From an uncultured Alphaproteobacteria bacterium (lineage in GTDB: Bacteria > Pseudomonadota > Alphaproteobacteria > Rickettsiales > UBA1997), in contig CAIYMZ010000108.1 in the NCBI GenBank assembly GCA_903927415.1, forward strand, positions 1 through 9,118: a DNA stretch of 9,118 nt. The letters are read 5' to 3'. This document shows, piece by piece, positions 1 to 6,351 of this stretch. The notes under the pieces were generated by a model that saw only the letters and a list, made by a program, of their open reading frames with translations, was not told the origin of the DNA and did not search any database. The position numbers and the translations under genes are program-made. Numbering within the stretch: position 1 is the stretch's first letter; each line of letters opens with the position of its first letter.

Positions 1-1829
1 GGATTGCTGATTAAAGCTAAACCCATGGCTCGAATTGCTGTAGTTATCACCGGCATTGCCAGACCAACTAAAGTAACAGTTGTTCTGAAAGCGAGCAAAA
101 CTCCTTGCGCTGTTAAGAAAGCACCTCTGACAAAAGTAAAAGCATAACCAAGAGCGATAGTGGCAATTTTCAAGCCAATGACGCTAACAATAGTCAGTCC
201 GATATATTTGGTTAATACCGGAAATTTTTCTGAAAAATTACTGACCTTCAAAGCCATACCTGCAATTTCTCTGGCGGTTGTTGAAATGGTTGGAAGCAAT
301 GTAGTTCCAAGCGAAATTCCGATTGATTCAATTGCAGACTGAAACTCAAGAAACGAACCACGAGCGGTGTCGCTTAGTCGATCAGCCATTCTTTTGGCAG
401 TACCATCGGCGTTATTAACTTTCTTTAAAACTTCATCAACTGAACCAGTTTCAAAACCTTTAAAAATTGCGAGTGCTCCAGATGTTGAATAAGTGCCGAA
501 AATATCTTTGATAACTCCAAGTTTTTGATCATCAGAAAGATTTTTGGTCGCTTTGTGAATATCACGCATGATCTCAACCATTGAACGCATCTTACCAGCA
601 CTGGTAAATATTTTAACTCCAAGACCATGTAGTCTATTTTGTGCAAGTAATGATTCCTTGGCAACATCAGGCATTTCTTCAGCCGTGATCTGCATTTTGT
701 TTTTAAATTCACCAAGAGCTTTTGCGCCAGCCCTTGCCGGAGCAGCAAGGCGCAAATATGCTGATCTGAGCATTGTTCCCGCCATAGTTGCCTGAATCCC
801 TGCGTTACTTAAAACACCGGCAAGAGCTGTGGTTTCCTTTAAACTTCCGCCAACTGCAGCTGCTGCCGGTGCAACGAATTTCATCGTTTCACCAAGCATT
901 TTGACATCGGTGTTTGTTGCAATTGCAGCCTGAGCCAAAACATCCGCCGCTTCGCCAGCTTGTTCAGCTTTCATGGCAAAGCCGTTTAGGATATTAGAAA
1001 CAATTTCTGCTGATTGTCCTAACTCCATATTGTCGGCAATCGCTAGGTTTAGAATTGCCGGAGTTGCTGCCAAAATCTGATTAGTGTTAAAGCCAGCCAT
1101 GCCTAAAAATTTCATGCCTTGGGCAGCTTGAGCAGAAGTAAATTGAGTGGTATTTCCTAACTCTCTTGCTTTAGCAGTGAGCTTTTTAAATCCTTCAGAA
1201 TTGGCCGCTTCTTCAGTTACCGCTCCTACCTGAGCCATCGCATATTCAAAATCTACTGCTGGTTTAACTACAGAATAAAGAACTGCTCCAAGCGCAACAG
1301 CGTCTCCCATCTGTGCGCGGTAATTAGAGCGCTTAGAAAGGTTTTGTGATTTGGCATCCGTATTGGCTTGAAGTGCTGCTTGTCTCTTTTTTAAAGTTTC
1401 AAGAGTTTTGCCTAAAGTCTGCTGTTGTTGATTTAAGTTTTTGGAATCAACACCGGCATCTCTTAAGGCTTTACCCATTTCGCGGGTAGCTTGCGCTGAT
1501 TCCATGAAAGCAATTTTAGCTTTCTGCGCTGCTGTTTCTGCCTTACGAAAATTATTTTGAAGTTCTTTGGAAGGAGTAAGGCTTGAAACCATCTCTCTGT
1601 TCAACAGATTCAATTTCTGTTTTGCTTCCTGATAAGCGAGAGACGCTTCTTTTGTGGCGCGTGATGATTTTCTGAAAGCCTCAATTTCTGAGGCTTTATC
1701 ATTTACTTTTTTAATCGCATCACCAAGTGCGGAAAGTTGTTTGCTGGCTCCAGAAAAAGAATCCCTGAAGGACTTTCCCAGATCAGCACCAATCAATATT
1801 GATACAGCAGCGTGAGCTGAGTTTGTCAT
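1..1829 (-). CDS. T: Tail tape-measure protein, N-terminal 609 residues (P2 gpT / TP901 family), cut by window edge
   Basis: This protein sets tail length and sits inside the tail tube with the chaperone products of the gene just upstream. The minus-strand frame is open from an ATG at 1829 to the window edge, so the C-terminus is missing. Residues about 25-165 are rich in K, E, Q and A and look like a long helical or coiled-coil segment. Residues about 193-375 match the TP901 tape-measure core, with DFEYAMAQVGAVTEE, ELGNTTQFTSAQAAQGMKFL, GMAGFNTNQILAATPAILNL, LGETMKFVAPAAAAVGGSL and NAGIQATMAGTMLRSAYLRL. ISLGTTLLP near 505-513 is the usual end of that region. From about 541 the chain becomes hydrophobic, as in the membrane-active segments of other tape measures. 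The start is supported by its position 1 nt after the stop of the E' frame, although no Shine-Dalgarno is visible. Family assignment is very secure; total length is unknown. Confidence 0.95.
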   Translation of the reverse strand, partial: MTNSAHAAVSILIGADLGKSFRDSFSGASKQLSALGDAIKKVNDKASEIEAFRKSSRATKEASLAYQEAKQKLNLLNREMVSSLTPSKELQNNFRKAETAAQKAKIAFMESAQATREMGKALRDAGVDSKNLNQQQQTLGKTLETLKKRQAALQANTDAKSQNLSKRSNYRAQMGDAVALGAVLYSVVKPAVDFEYAMAQVGAVTEEAANSEGFKKLTAKARELGNTTQFTSAQAAQGMKFLGMAGFNTNQILAATPAILNLAIADNMELGQSAEIVSNILNGFAMKAEQAGEAADVLAQAAIATNTDVKMLGETMKFVAPAAAAVGGSLKETTALAGVLSNAGIQATMAGTMLRSAYLRLAAPARAGAKALGEFKNKMQITAEEMPDVAKESLLAQNRLHGLGVKIFTSAGKMRSMVEIMRDIHKATKNLSDDQKLGVIKDIFGTYSTSGALAIFKGFETGSVDEVLKKVNNADGTAKRMADRLSDTARGSFLEFQSAIESIGISLGTTLLPTISTTAREIAGMALKVSNFSEKFPVLTKYIGLTIVSVIGLKIATIALGYAFTFVRGAFLTAQGVLLAFRTTVTLVGLAMPVITTAIRAMGLALISN

Positions 1830-1830
1830 G

Positions 1831-2213
1831 TTAATTTACGGATTCTTTTTGGACTTCAATTGCAGCATTGAAGAAGAGGCAAAAATCTTCTTCGGTCATT
1901 TCTGAAATTTCAGAAAGTTGCCAGTTGGTTATTTTCGAGAGGATGATGATTGCGCTGACGACATCTCCTCTGAATTGAAAAAACCTAAATACACCTTTTG
2001 CAGATTTGAGTAATCAGCTTCATCCAACTCTTCAATCACCTTTGGTTCTACTTCACAAAGATTGGCAAAAAGCCTGATTTCTTTTTCTTCGTCAGAAGCG
2101 GTTTTCATTTTGGCGACTAAGAGACGATCTTTGATTTTTGAGCGTCTCATGCTGAGTTTGTCGTAAGACTGACCGGTGACTTCCACCAGATATTTTAATG
2201 CGATATTTTCCAT
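1831..2213 (-). CDS. E+E': Tail assembly chaperone, long form made by -1 frameshift (gpE+E'-like, 127 aa)
   Basis: Ribosomes reading the E frame to codon 79 (TTC, 1979-1977) can slip back one base on T TTT TTC and continue with CAA at 1977. They then add 48 residues before the TAA at 1833-1831. The added part contains ITNWQLSEISEMTEEDF, which resembles the phage P2 GpE family pattern (W-x-L/P-SE, then M, then acidic residues). In the -1 frame the last upstream stop is TGA at 2016-2014. Between it and the slippery site there is no ATG, GTG or TTG, so the E' segment cannot be made separately except from a late internal ATG. The -1 frame stops 1 nt before the tape-measure ATG, suggesting translational coupling. 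P2 and many other tailed phages make the equivalent fusion at low frequency. Here the fusion is predicted from sequence only. Confidence 0.85.
1929..2213 (-). CDS. E: Tail assembly chaperone, short form (gpE-like, 94 aa)
   Basis: This is the unshifted product of the tail-assembly chaperone gene, in the P2 gpE position between the tail tube and the tape measure. Phage chaperones of this type bind the tape measure during tail assembly and are absent from the mature virion. The protein is small, charged and cysteine-poor; MENIALKYLVEVTGQSYDKL at the start resembles the phage tail E family. After residue F79 it ends in a low-complexity Ser/Gln tail (SSAQSSSSRK) that looks like filler forced by the overlapping reading frame. 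The upstream 14 nt (AACTACTGCAAAAC) contain no Shine-Dalgarno. Assignment rests on gene order, size and the frameshift signal more than on strong sequence motifs. Confidence 0.85.
   Translation of the reverse strand: MENIALKYLVEVTGQSYDKLSMRRSKIKDRLLVAKMKTASDEEKEIRLFANLCEVEPKVIEELDEADYSNLQKVYLGFFNSEEMSSAQSSSSRK
1938..1971 (-). promoter_or_regulatory. Predicted stem-loop stimulating the E/E' frameshift
   Basis: Five nt (AATTC) after the slippery heptamer the mRNA has AGAGGA (1971-1966), which pairs perfectly with TCCTCT (1943-1938). The stem continues with GATG (1965-1962) pairing with CATC (1948-1945) across a single bulged A (1944), leaving a 13-nt loop. A 5-9 nt spacer before a stem is the usual arrangement for -1 frameshift stimulators. 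The pairing was found by eye without energy calculation. No convincing pseudoknot partner for the loop was found. Confidence 0.6.
1977..1983 (-). promoter_or_regulatory. -1 programmed frameshift slippery heptamer T TTT TTC
   Basis: The plus strand reads GAAAAAA, so the mRNA reads U UUU UUC with the zero-frame codons GGU UUU UUC. This fits the X XXY YYZ rule exactly, and both tRNAs re-pair after a -1 slip. It lies 16 codons before the zero-frame stop, where P2-type E/E' shifts occur. An AAAGGTG tract ends about 9-10 nt upstream and could act as an internal Shine-Dalgarno-like stimulator, but no gene here appears to use an SD, so that role is doubtful. Confidence 0.85.
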
Positions 2214-2241
2214 GTTTTGCAGTAGTTAAATTTTTTAATTT

Positions 2242-2268
2242 CTTGGAGTTGAAAATTTTAACTCCAAG
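2242..2268. other. Perfect 9-bp inverted repeat between the tail tube gene and E
   Basis: Arms CTTGGAGTT (2242-2250) and AACTCCAAG (2260-2268) are exact complements. The 9-nt centre GAAAATTTT can extend the stem through one G-T pair and three A-T pairs. The hairpin fills much of the 62-nt gap between the tail tube stop and the E start. On the minus strand it is followed by AAATTAAAAAATTT rather than a U-run, so it is not a standard intrinsic terminator. It could protect or process the mRNA end of the highly needed tube message, or dampen expression of the chaperone. Confidence 0.6.
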
Positions 2269-2275
2269 TGGGGAG

Positions 2276-2776
2276 CTAGATTCCGAGAGCCTTGCGAATA
2301 TCAATCATCTTGTCTTGACCGCCGATCTTTCTGGTCATGTTGTCGATATCGATTTCGATTAATTGTTCACCATCAATCTCAAGCGAGTAATAACGACAAG
2401 CGATGGTGCATTGCAGCGTTCCTTTTTCGCCGGCAGAAAGTTTGCCCATATCCATCTCGGTATACATGCCGCGCAGTTTGATAATCACTGGAGAAACAGT
2501 AGTGTCGTCTTGTAAAGCGCCACGAATGGTTACGGCAATGGCATTGCCACTAACCAAACCAAATTGCTTCAAAACATTTTTGTCATACTCAAGAAGCGTG
2601 AACGAGCCTTCGAGTTTTTCGACACCCATGTCAACCATCACCGGAGAGTCCATGCCACCGGCACGAAACTCTTCGGTTTTGATGTTTAATTTTGGTGGAT
2701 TGACTTCCTCAACTTTGCCCACATAGCCACGGCCATCGATGAACAAATTGAAGTTCTTTAAAATTTTAGGAATCAT
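2276..2776 (-). CDS. FII: Phage major tail tube protein (P2 gpFII type, 166 aa)
   Basis: This subunit polymerises into the inner tube that the contracting sheath drives into the cell. Its 166-residue length fits the family (P2 FII is about 172). It begins MIPKILKNFNLFIDGRGYVG, followed by the typical VEEVNPPKLNIKTEEFRAGG and MDSPVMVDMGVEKLEGSFTL segments. Further on are LRGMYTEMDMGKLSAGEKGT and a C-terminal EIDIDNMTRKIGGQDKM, all recognisable P2 FII family features. The ATG follows the sheath stop after 14 nt (AAACACAAACAAAC), an A/C-rich spacer without Shine-Dalgarno, and the tight spacing suggests joint transcription and perhaps coupling with the sheath gene. Identity is secure. Confidence 0.96.
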   Translation of the reverse strand: MIPKILKNFNLFIDGRGYVGKVEEVNPPKLNIKTEEFRAGGMDSPVMVDMGVEKLEGSFTLLEYDKNVLKQFGLVSGNAIAVTIRGALQDDTTVSPVIIKLRGMYTEMDMGKLSAGEKGTLQCTIACRYYSLEIDGEQLIEIDIDNMTRKIGGQDKMIDIRKALGI

Positions 2777-2790
2777 GTTTGTTTGTGTTT

Positions 2791-4017
2791 TTAGTTAGAA
2801 AAAAGCTCTTCGAGATATTCATCGGTCATTCTTGAACGGAATGTGATATGCTCGGCCGGATAAGGCGGAGTGAAGTCAAAATCGAAAGTGATTTTACCCT
2901 GAGCGATTTGATCAGGAGTGTTGAGTTCGGGATTAATAAATGCCTTACCGTCAATTATTGCGCCGATGCTTTTCAGGTAGCGCAGATAGTTGTTAACGCC
3001 TTCCAAAACATCTTCGATGTAGGTTTTCGTGATGTTACGATCCACCGCCCACAAATGAGCTTTTAGAAGTGAATCATTGATCATATCTGCTGTTCTTCTG
3101 GTCTGCAAAAACATCCATTTCGGATCAGCCGATGCTGTTCTGTTTCCCCAAAGTCTGAAGCCATCTTGCTGAATGATGGTGGCAATATCGTTTTCATTGA
3201 GGTAGTTGGCTGTGCAGTTGGTATCGCCCAAAGCAAAATCAATCGGTTTGGAAATTCCAACGATGCCGTTGATCGCCATGTTTGATGGAGACCACCAGAA
3301 ACCGCGCTCGTTATCTGACTTGGCAATAAGACCAGCTATTCTTGCAGATGATGGTTTTTCAACGATGGTATTGTTAGCTGTGTTTAGAATTTTTACCCAC
3401 GGAAAAGCAGGATAAATTCTTGAGCTGCCCCAATCTTCACGATAGTTAACTGCGTCGGTTTTGTTGGTGTTTGGGCAGTCGGCGACAATTATTGCTCTTA
3501 GTCTTTCGGCAACAGTTAGCAGCTCAGCAACAACTGGATTTGCAACAGGTTCTTCGTTTTCATCAAGAGGTGTTTGATGAGTAAAGTTTGGTGCAATCAG
3601 AATTCTTGGGGTTACAGCAACTTCAGACTGCGCAGCAAGAAGTGCTGAAACACCTTTGTATTTACCAGTCTCGGAGTCTACGCCACCAACGATATCACTT
3701 AGAGTGATTTTGGTTGGATCAAGAACTCCTGTCGTTAAGTGTGCTGAATTTTCTGGATCAGCAACGTTGATCACTACAACCATCGCGCCGCTCTGTTTAA
3801 AGATGGCATCAAGTGCAGACGGAATGCTGAAATTTGCATCAGAGCCAAAAATACTCACTGCTTCTGCTGGCGAACCTAAGATCAAAGTCGGCGTGTTCAC
3901 TGGTCCTTTGGAAGCCGTTCCAACAAGTCCGATTACTGAAGATTTAACTGTTTGTATAGGGCGCGCACCATCATCGATTTCGATGATTTCTACGCCATGT
4001 AGAAATTGCTCGGTCAT
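2791..4017 (-). CDS. FI: Contractile tail sheath protein (P2 gpFI type, 408 aa)
   Basis: Sheath subunits surround the tail tube and contract to push it through the host envelope. The length is close to P2 gpFI (about 396). Recognisable family blocks include HGVEIIEIDDGARPIQTVKS near the N-terminus, then SSVIGLVGTASKGPVNTPTL, RIYPAFPWVKI, ARIAGLIAKSDNERGFWWSP followed by SNMAINGIVGISKPIDF, GFRLWGNRTASADPKWMFLQ and the C-terminal domain starting around LLKAHLWAVDRN. YPAEHITFRSRMTDEYLEEL near the end is also typical. The start at 4017 is preceded by an A+T-rich leader without Shine-Dalgarno. The gap to the upstream fibre stop is only 59 nt and contains a small terminator-like hairpin. In P2 the F operon has its own late promoter here; no promoter could be identified with confidence in this gap. 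Identity is secure. Confidence 0.97.
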   Translation of the reverse strand: MTEQFLHGVEIIEIDDGARPIQTVKSSVIGLVGTASKGPVNTPTLILGSPAEAVSIFGSDANFSIPSALDAIFKQSGAMVVVINVADPENSAHLTTGVLDPTKITLSDIVGGVDSETGKYKGVSALLAAQSEVAVTPRILIAPNFTHQTPLDENEEPVANPVVAELLTVAERLRAIIVADCPNTNKTDAVNYREDWGSSRIYPAFPWVKILNTANNTIVEKPSSARIAGLIAKSDNERGFWWSPSNMAINGIVGISKPIDFALGDTNCTANYLNENDIATIIQQDGFRLWGNRTASADPKWMFLQTRRTADMINDSLLKAHLWAVDRNITKTYIEDVLEGVNNYLRYLKSIGAIIDGKAFINPELNTPDQIAQGKITFDFDFTPPYPAEHITFRSRMTDEYLEELFSN

Positions 4018-4054
4018 AAGTTTTAATTTTTAAGTTTTGTTAGGAATGAATTTT

Positions 4055-4078
4055 AAAAAGCGGGAGTCTTTTGCCGCT
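4055..4078 (-). terminator. Weak terminator-like hairpin at the fibre 3 / sheath boundary
   Basis: On the minus strand AGCGG (4078-4074), overlapping the fibre 3 stop codon, can pair with CCGCT (4063-4059), enclosing a 10-nt loop. A short run of T follows (4059-4055), then A-rich DNA. The stem is only 5 bp and the T-run short, so if functional it would be a partial terminator or attenuator. It would separate the variable fibre array from the conserved sheath operon. Confidence 0.35.
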
Positions 4079-5777
4079 AGAGCTCCGAATTTGCCGTCCA
4101 GTGAAAATAAGCGTCGGGATAAGTCGCTTGAGAAGTATTAGTTCCCCCAGTCCATTTTGAAGTTCCAACTTCTTCGTAGAGAACGTTTGTGGTATTTGAT
4201 GATCCCCATCCGAAAGCTATTTGACCAACGGCTCCTGTTACAGGATTGTAATAAGTAATTGTTGATAACGCTCTCTTTGGTATTTTGAAAAAAATGTTTT
4301 GTCTGAATGGAGAGTTGGCGATCAAAAAGGCTCTGGTATTTCCGCTGTTAGAAATCGTTCCTGGCGGATCAGCCACATCGTAGCTTTTTTCGTAATATCG
4401 CTGACACAGTGAAAGCTCTTGCTGAAATGTTTTCTGTTCGAATGGCGTAGGAATTGATCCGCCCTCTATCTGAACGCCACATAATCTGAAATTATTTGCT
4501 GCGTTGTCGCAGGAATTTACTTGATTTGAGGTGGCTGAAAAATCTCCGTTTTGCCAAACATTCGGAGTGGTTTGATAATTCGATCCAGCTGCTAAACAAA
4601 AAACCGCATTGATTCCAACGCCGTTTGTATAATCCCAATTTCCGCCGCTTGGAGAAGCTGGAACGGTAATGGTTTTTTTCTCCCAGGTATCTGAAGTATT
4701 TACGGTGTATTCTGCAACATATCCTCTGTCTCCGCTACTGTTAGTGAATGCAACGCAGTAGATGCCGATCTTTGTCGCTTTTACCCAAAAACTGATAGTA
4801 AAAGTTTTTTGTGCGATTGGTAAAAAGCTGTAGCCTTCAATCCTCTGAAAAAATACTACGATGTCAGCAGCACTAATAGACGCATCAATTGTCTGGCAAT
4901 CGATTAGAACCGAGTAGTTAAATTTTCTTCCTGCTTGTGCTACTGTTGGCACATCTGTCGATCTAGAAATATCATGAACCGCAGTGGTGTTTATTTTTCT
5001 GTAAACCCAGCGATCTACGGTGTATTGATTATCAACTACACCTACAAAAGAAGTGCCTCGCTGCCAAATGTTAAAATCGCCATTGATGACGGTATTTTTA
5101 TTGGAAAATAGATCGGCAAGCGCCAGTGCTCCAGCGGCAGTAAAATAAGGAACTTTGTTTTCAGCTCCAACCAAAGCGGCAAGTGCAGCAAGATTTGCAG
5201 CAAAGGCCTGAATATTAACTCCGATCTCTAGGCCAAGATTGATTCTTGCCTCAGCAGCATCTTCAAGATCAGCAAGATTATGTGCTTTTGCGAGTTTTTG
5301 CTCTAAAGCATTGAAAACATTGGTCGAAAAATTCGGATCATAATTGAGATTTTCAGACTGAATTAAATTTGCTTGAGGTGTGCTGGTAAATGCCAGAATC
5401 ATTCTGACATATAATTTTTTCCCAGAGCCGCTTGGTAAATTCGGCTTGAAGGTTTCCGGAAATTTTCCGATGGCGAATAAATCTCCGTCAGCGTCAAAAA
5501 TTCCCACTTCGCGCACATAGAACGGACCAACCGTTTCATCAATAATCGCCTCAACTATTAGCTGATTTGAATTGCTCTCATCAATTTCAACATAAGTTAA
5601 AGTTGTTCTGTGACGCTCATTTTGCAGCGCCGTTGCTGTTGCAACCGGATCGTAAGAAGTGCCATTTGAATCTCCGACTGCAAGGTGAGTTAGATCAATT
5701 GGATCACCACCAAGACTTGCCGTAGCGTGTTTTGCCAAACCGCTGTTGGTAATAATGCTGTAATATTCTTGAGTCAT
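4077..5777 (-). CDS. Tail fibre protein 3 (tail-collar / gpH-like N-terminus, 566 aa)
   Basis: This is a host-recognition fibre attached to the baseplate. Residues 1 to about 165 form the phage tail-collar fibre domain (DUF3751 type), with MTQEYYSIITNSGL, DLTHLAVGDSNGT, NERHRTTLT and FYVREVGIFDADGDLFAIGK. Residues 167-183 (HNLADLEDAAEARINLG) are a fibre-shaft linker repeat. Residues 195-225 carry LAALAALVGAENKVPYFTAA, common in phage collar and fibre proteins. From INGDFNIWQRGTSF (231-244) a distal, probably beta-sandwich, region runs to LCQRYY (457-462). The tip then follows and ends TANSEL. Its N-terminal module is paralogous to fibre 2, and residues 327-462 to fibre 1. The gene lies 23 nt after the second assembly gene, and unlike the other two fibres is not followed by an assembly gene. 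The receptor is unknown. Confidence 0.92.
   Translation of the reverse strand: MTQEYYSIITNSGLAKHATASLGGDPIDLTHLAVGDSNGTSYDPVATATALQNERHRTTLTYVEIDESNSNQLIVEAIIDETVGPFYVREVGIFDADGDLFAIGKFPETFKPNLPSGSGKKLYVRMILAFTSTPQANLIQSENLNYDPNFSTNVFNALEQKLAKAHNLADLEDAAEARINLGLEIGVNIQAFAANLAALAALVGAENKVPYFTAAGALALADLFSNKNTVINGDFNIWQRGTSFVGVVDNQYTVDRWVYRKINTTAVHDISRSTDVPTVAQAGRKFNYSVLIDCQTIDASISAADIVVFFQRIEGYSFLPIAQKTFTISFWVKATKIGIYCVAFTNSSGDRGYVAEYTVNTSDTWEKKTITVPASPSGGNWDYTNGVGINAVFCLAAGSNYQTTPNVWQNGDFSATSNQVNSCDNAANNFRLCGVQIEGGSIPTPFEQKTFQQELSLCQRYYEKSYDVADPPGTISNSGNTRAFLIANSPFRQNIFFKIPKRALSTITYYNPVTGAVGQIAFGWGSSNTTNVLYEEVGTSKWTGGTNTSQATYPDAYFHWTANSEL
4392..4799 (-). repeat. Fibre 3 copy of the central module shared with fibre 1
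   Basis: Codons 327-462 of fibre 3 align without a gap to the first 136 visible codons of fibre 1 (8709-9116), with about 60% amino-acid identity by hand count. Shared anchors are SFWVKATK, GIYCV, PASPS-G-WDYTNG, SNQVN, FRLCG and RYY. Fibre 2 lacks most of these. Confidence 0.85.
5238..5777 (-). repeat. Fibre 3 copy of the shared N-terminal attachment module
   Basis: Codons 1-180 align without gaps to codons 1-180 of fibre 2 (7255-7794). By hand count 128 of 180 residues are identical, rising to about 77% over the first 130. Synonymous positions differ widely, so the duplication is old or the copies were acquired separately. The module is the part expected to dock on the baseplate. Confidence 0.85.
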
Positions 5778-5800
5778 TAATGACTGATTTTGCTGCTAAA

Positions 5801-6328
5801 TTATTCTTGGTAGTTTTCTTCACTCTTACGCCACAGATCAGGAATTATTATTGCAGCAAGAGACTTGACAGATCTTAGTTTTTTTATGGCGTTTTTTATT
5901 TCTGTCTCGATTGAGTAAAGTTTGGTATCTCTTTTGGAAATCAGGGTTGCGAGTTCTTTAAAATTCTTAAGGCTAAATTCATATGAGTTGTTGTTTTTAT
6001 CTAACCAATATTTTTGCGCCGAAGAGCTAGTGACCAGAATGTTGTTCATGATATTTTGTCTTGCCATTTCTGAGGCTGAGAACTCGGAATCCTGATATTG
6101 AATTGGCTGGAATTGTTGAGTTTTTCTAAACTCTTCCAGCTCCTGATATTTTTGAGATTTTATTTCCTCCACGCCAAATTCAGGTTCAACAACTCCGCCA
6201 TTTTCTATCCATTCCCGCAACTCAACATAATGCCTGTTAGCCTCATCTTTTGGAATAAACATTCCGTCAGCAAAATAACCATCTCTGGAGATCTGAACAT
6301 TAATAAAAGTTGCGTTGTTCTTCTTCAT
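5801..6328 (-). CDS. Tail fibre assembly-like protein 2 (DUF4376-like, 175 aa)
   Basis: This small protein sits directly between two fibre genes, where P2-like phages place the gpG-type fibre assembly chaperone. The N-terminal third contains FIPKDEANRHYVELREWIEN and GGVVE (44-48), a pattern shared with the first assembly gene (PK..., then WI-EGGVVE) and typical of these proteins. The remainder is helical and charged; SAQKYWLDKNNNSYEFSLKN at the start of the last third resembles the DUF4376 pattern in fibre-associated proteins. It starts 23 nt after the fibre 2 stop and has no Shine-Dalgarno. The two assembly proteins are strongly diverged outside the N-terminal motif, as expected if each is matched to its own fibre tip. 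The chaperone role is inferred from context and family resemblance. Confidence 0.75.
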   Translation of the reverse strand: MKKNNATFINVQISRDGYFADGMFIPKDEANRHYVELREWIENGGVVEPEFGVEEIKSQKYQELEEFRKTQQFQPIQYQDSEFSASEMARQNIMNNILVTSSSAQKYWLDKNNNSYEFSLKNFKELATLISKRDTKLYSIETEIKNAIKKLRSVKSLAAIIIPDLWRKSEENYQE

Positions 6329-6351
6329 TTTTTGAGGTAATCAATTTTTCA

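Noticed and set aside
425..748. Minus-strand open frame inside the tape-measure gene in another frame
   Set aside because: The main frame carries a clear TP901 core through this region; the alternative frame has no recognisable features.
1962..1971. AGAGGAGATG as a Shine-Dalgarno plus internal start near the end of E
   Set aside because: The ATG abuts the AGGAG with no spacer and is in the E frame, giving only a very short Ser-rich peptide. The purine tract is better explained as one arm of the frameshift stem.
2092..2304. Minus-strand 70-codon frame overlapping the tube stop and the start of E
   Set aside because: It crosses the inter-genic hairpin and overlaps E out of frame; low-complexity basic translation with no family features.
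2403..2726. Plus-strand open frame opposite the tail tube gene
   Set aside because: It lies entirely antisense to a secure gpFII coding sequence, and its translation shows no family features.
3656..4033. Plus-strand open frame opposite the N-terminal half of the sheath gene
   Set aside because: It is an antisense shadow of the sheath reading frame; no motif or independent start signal.
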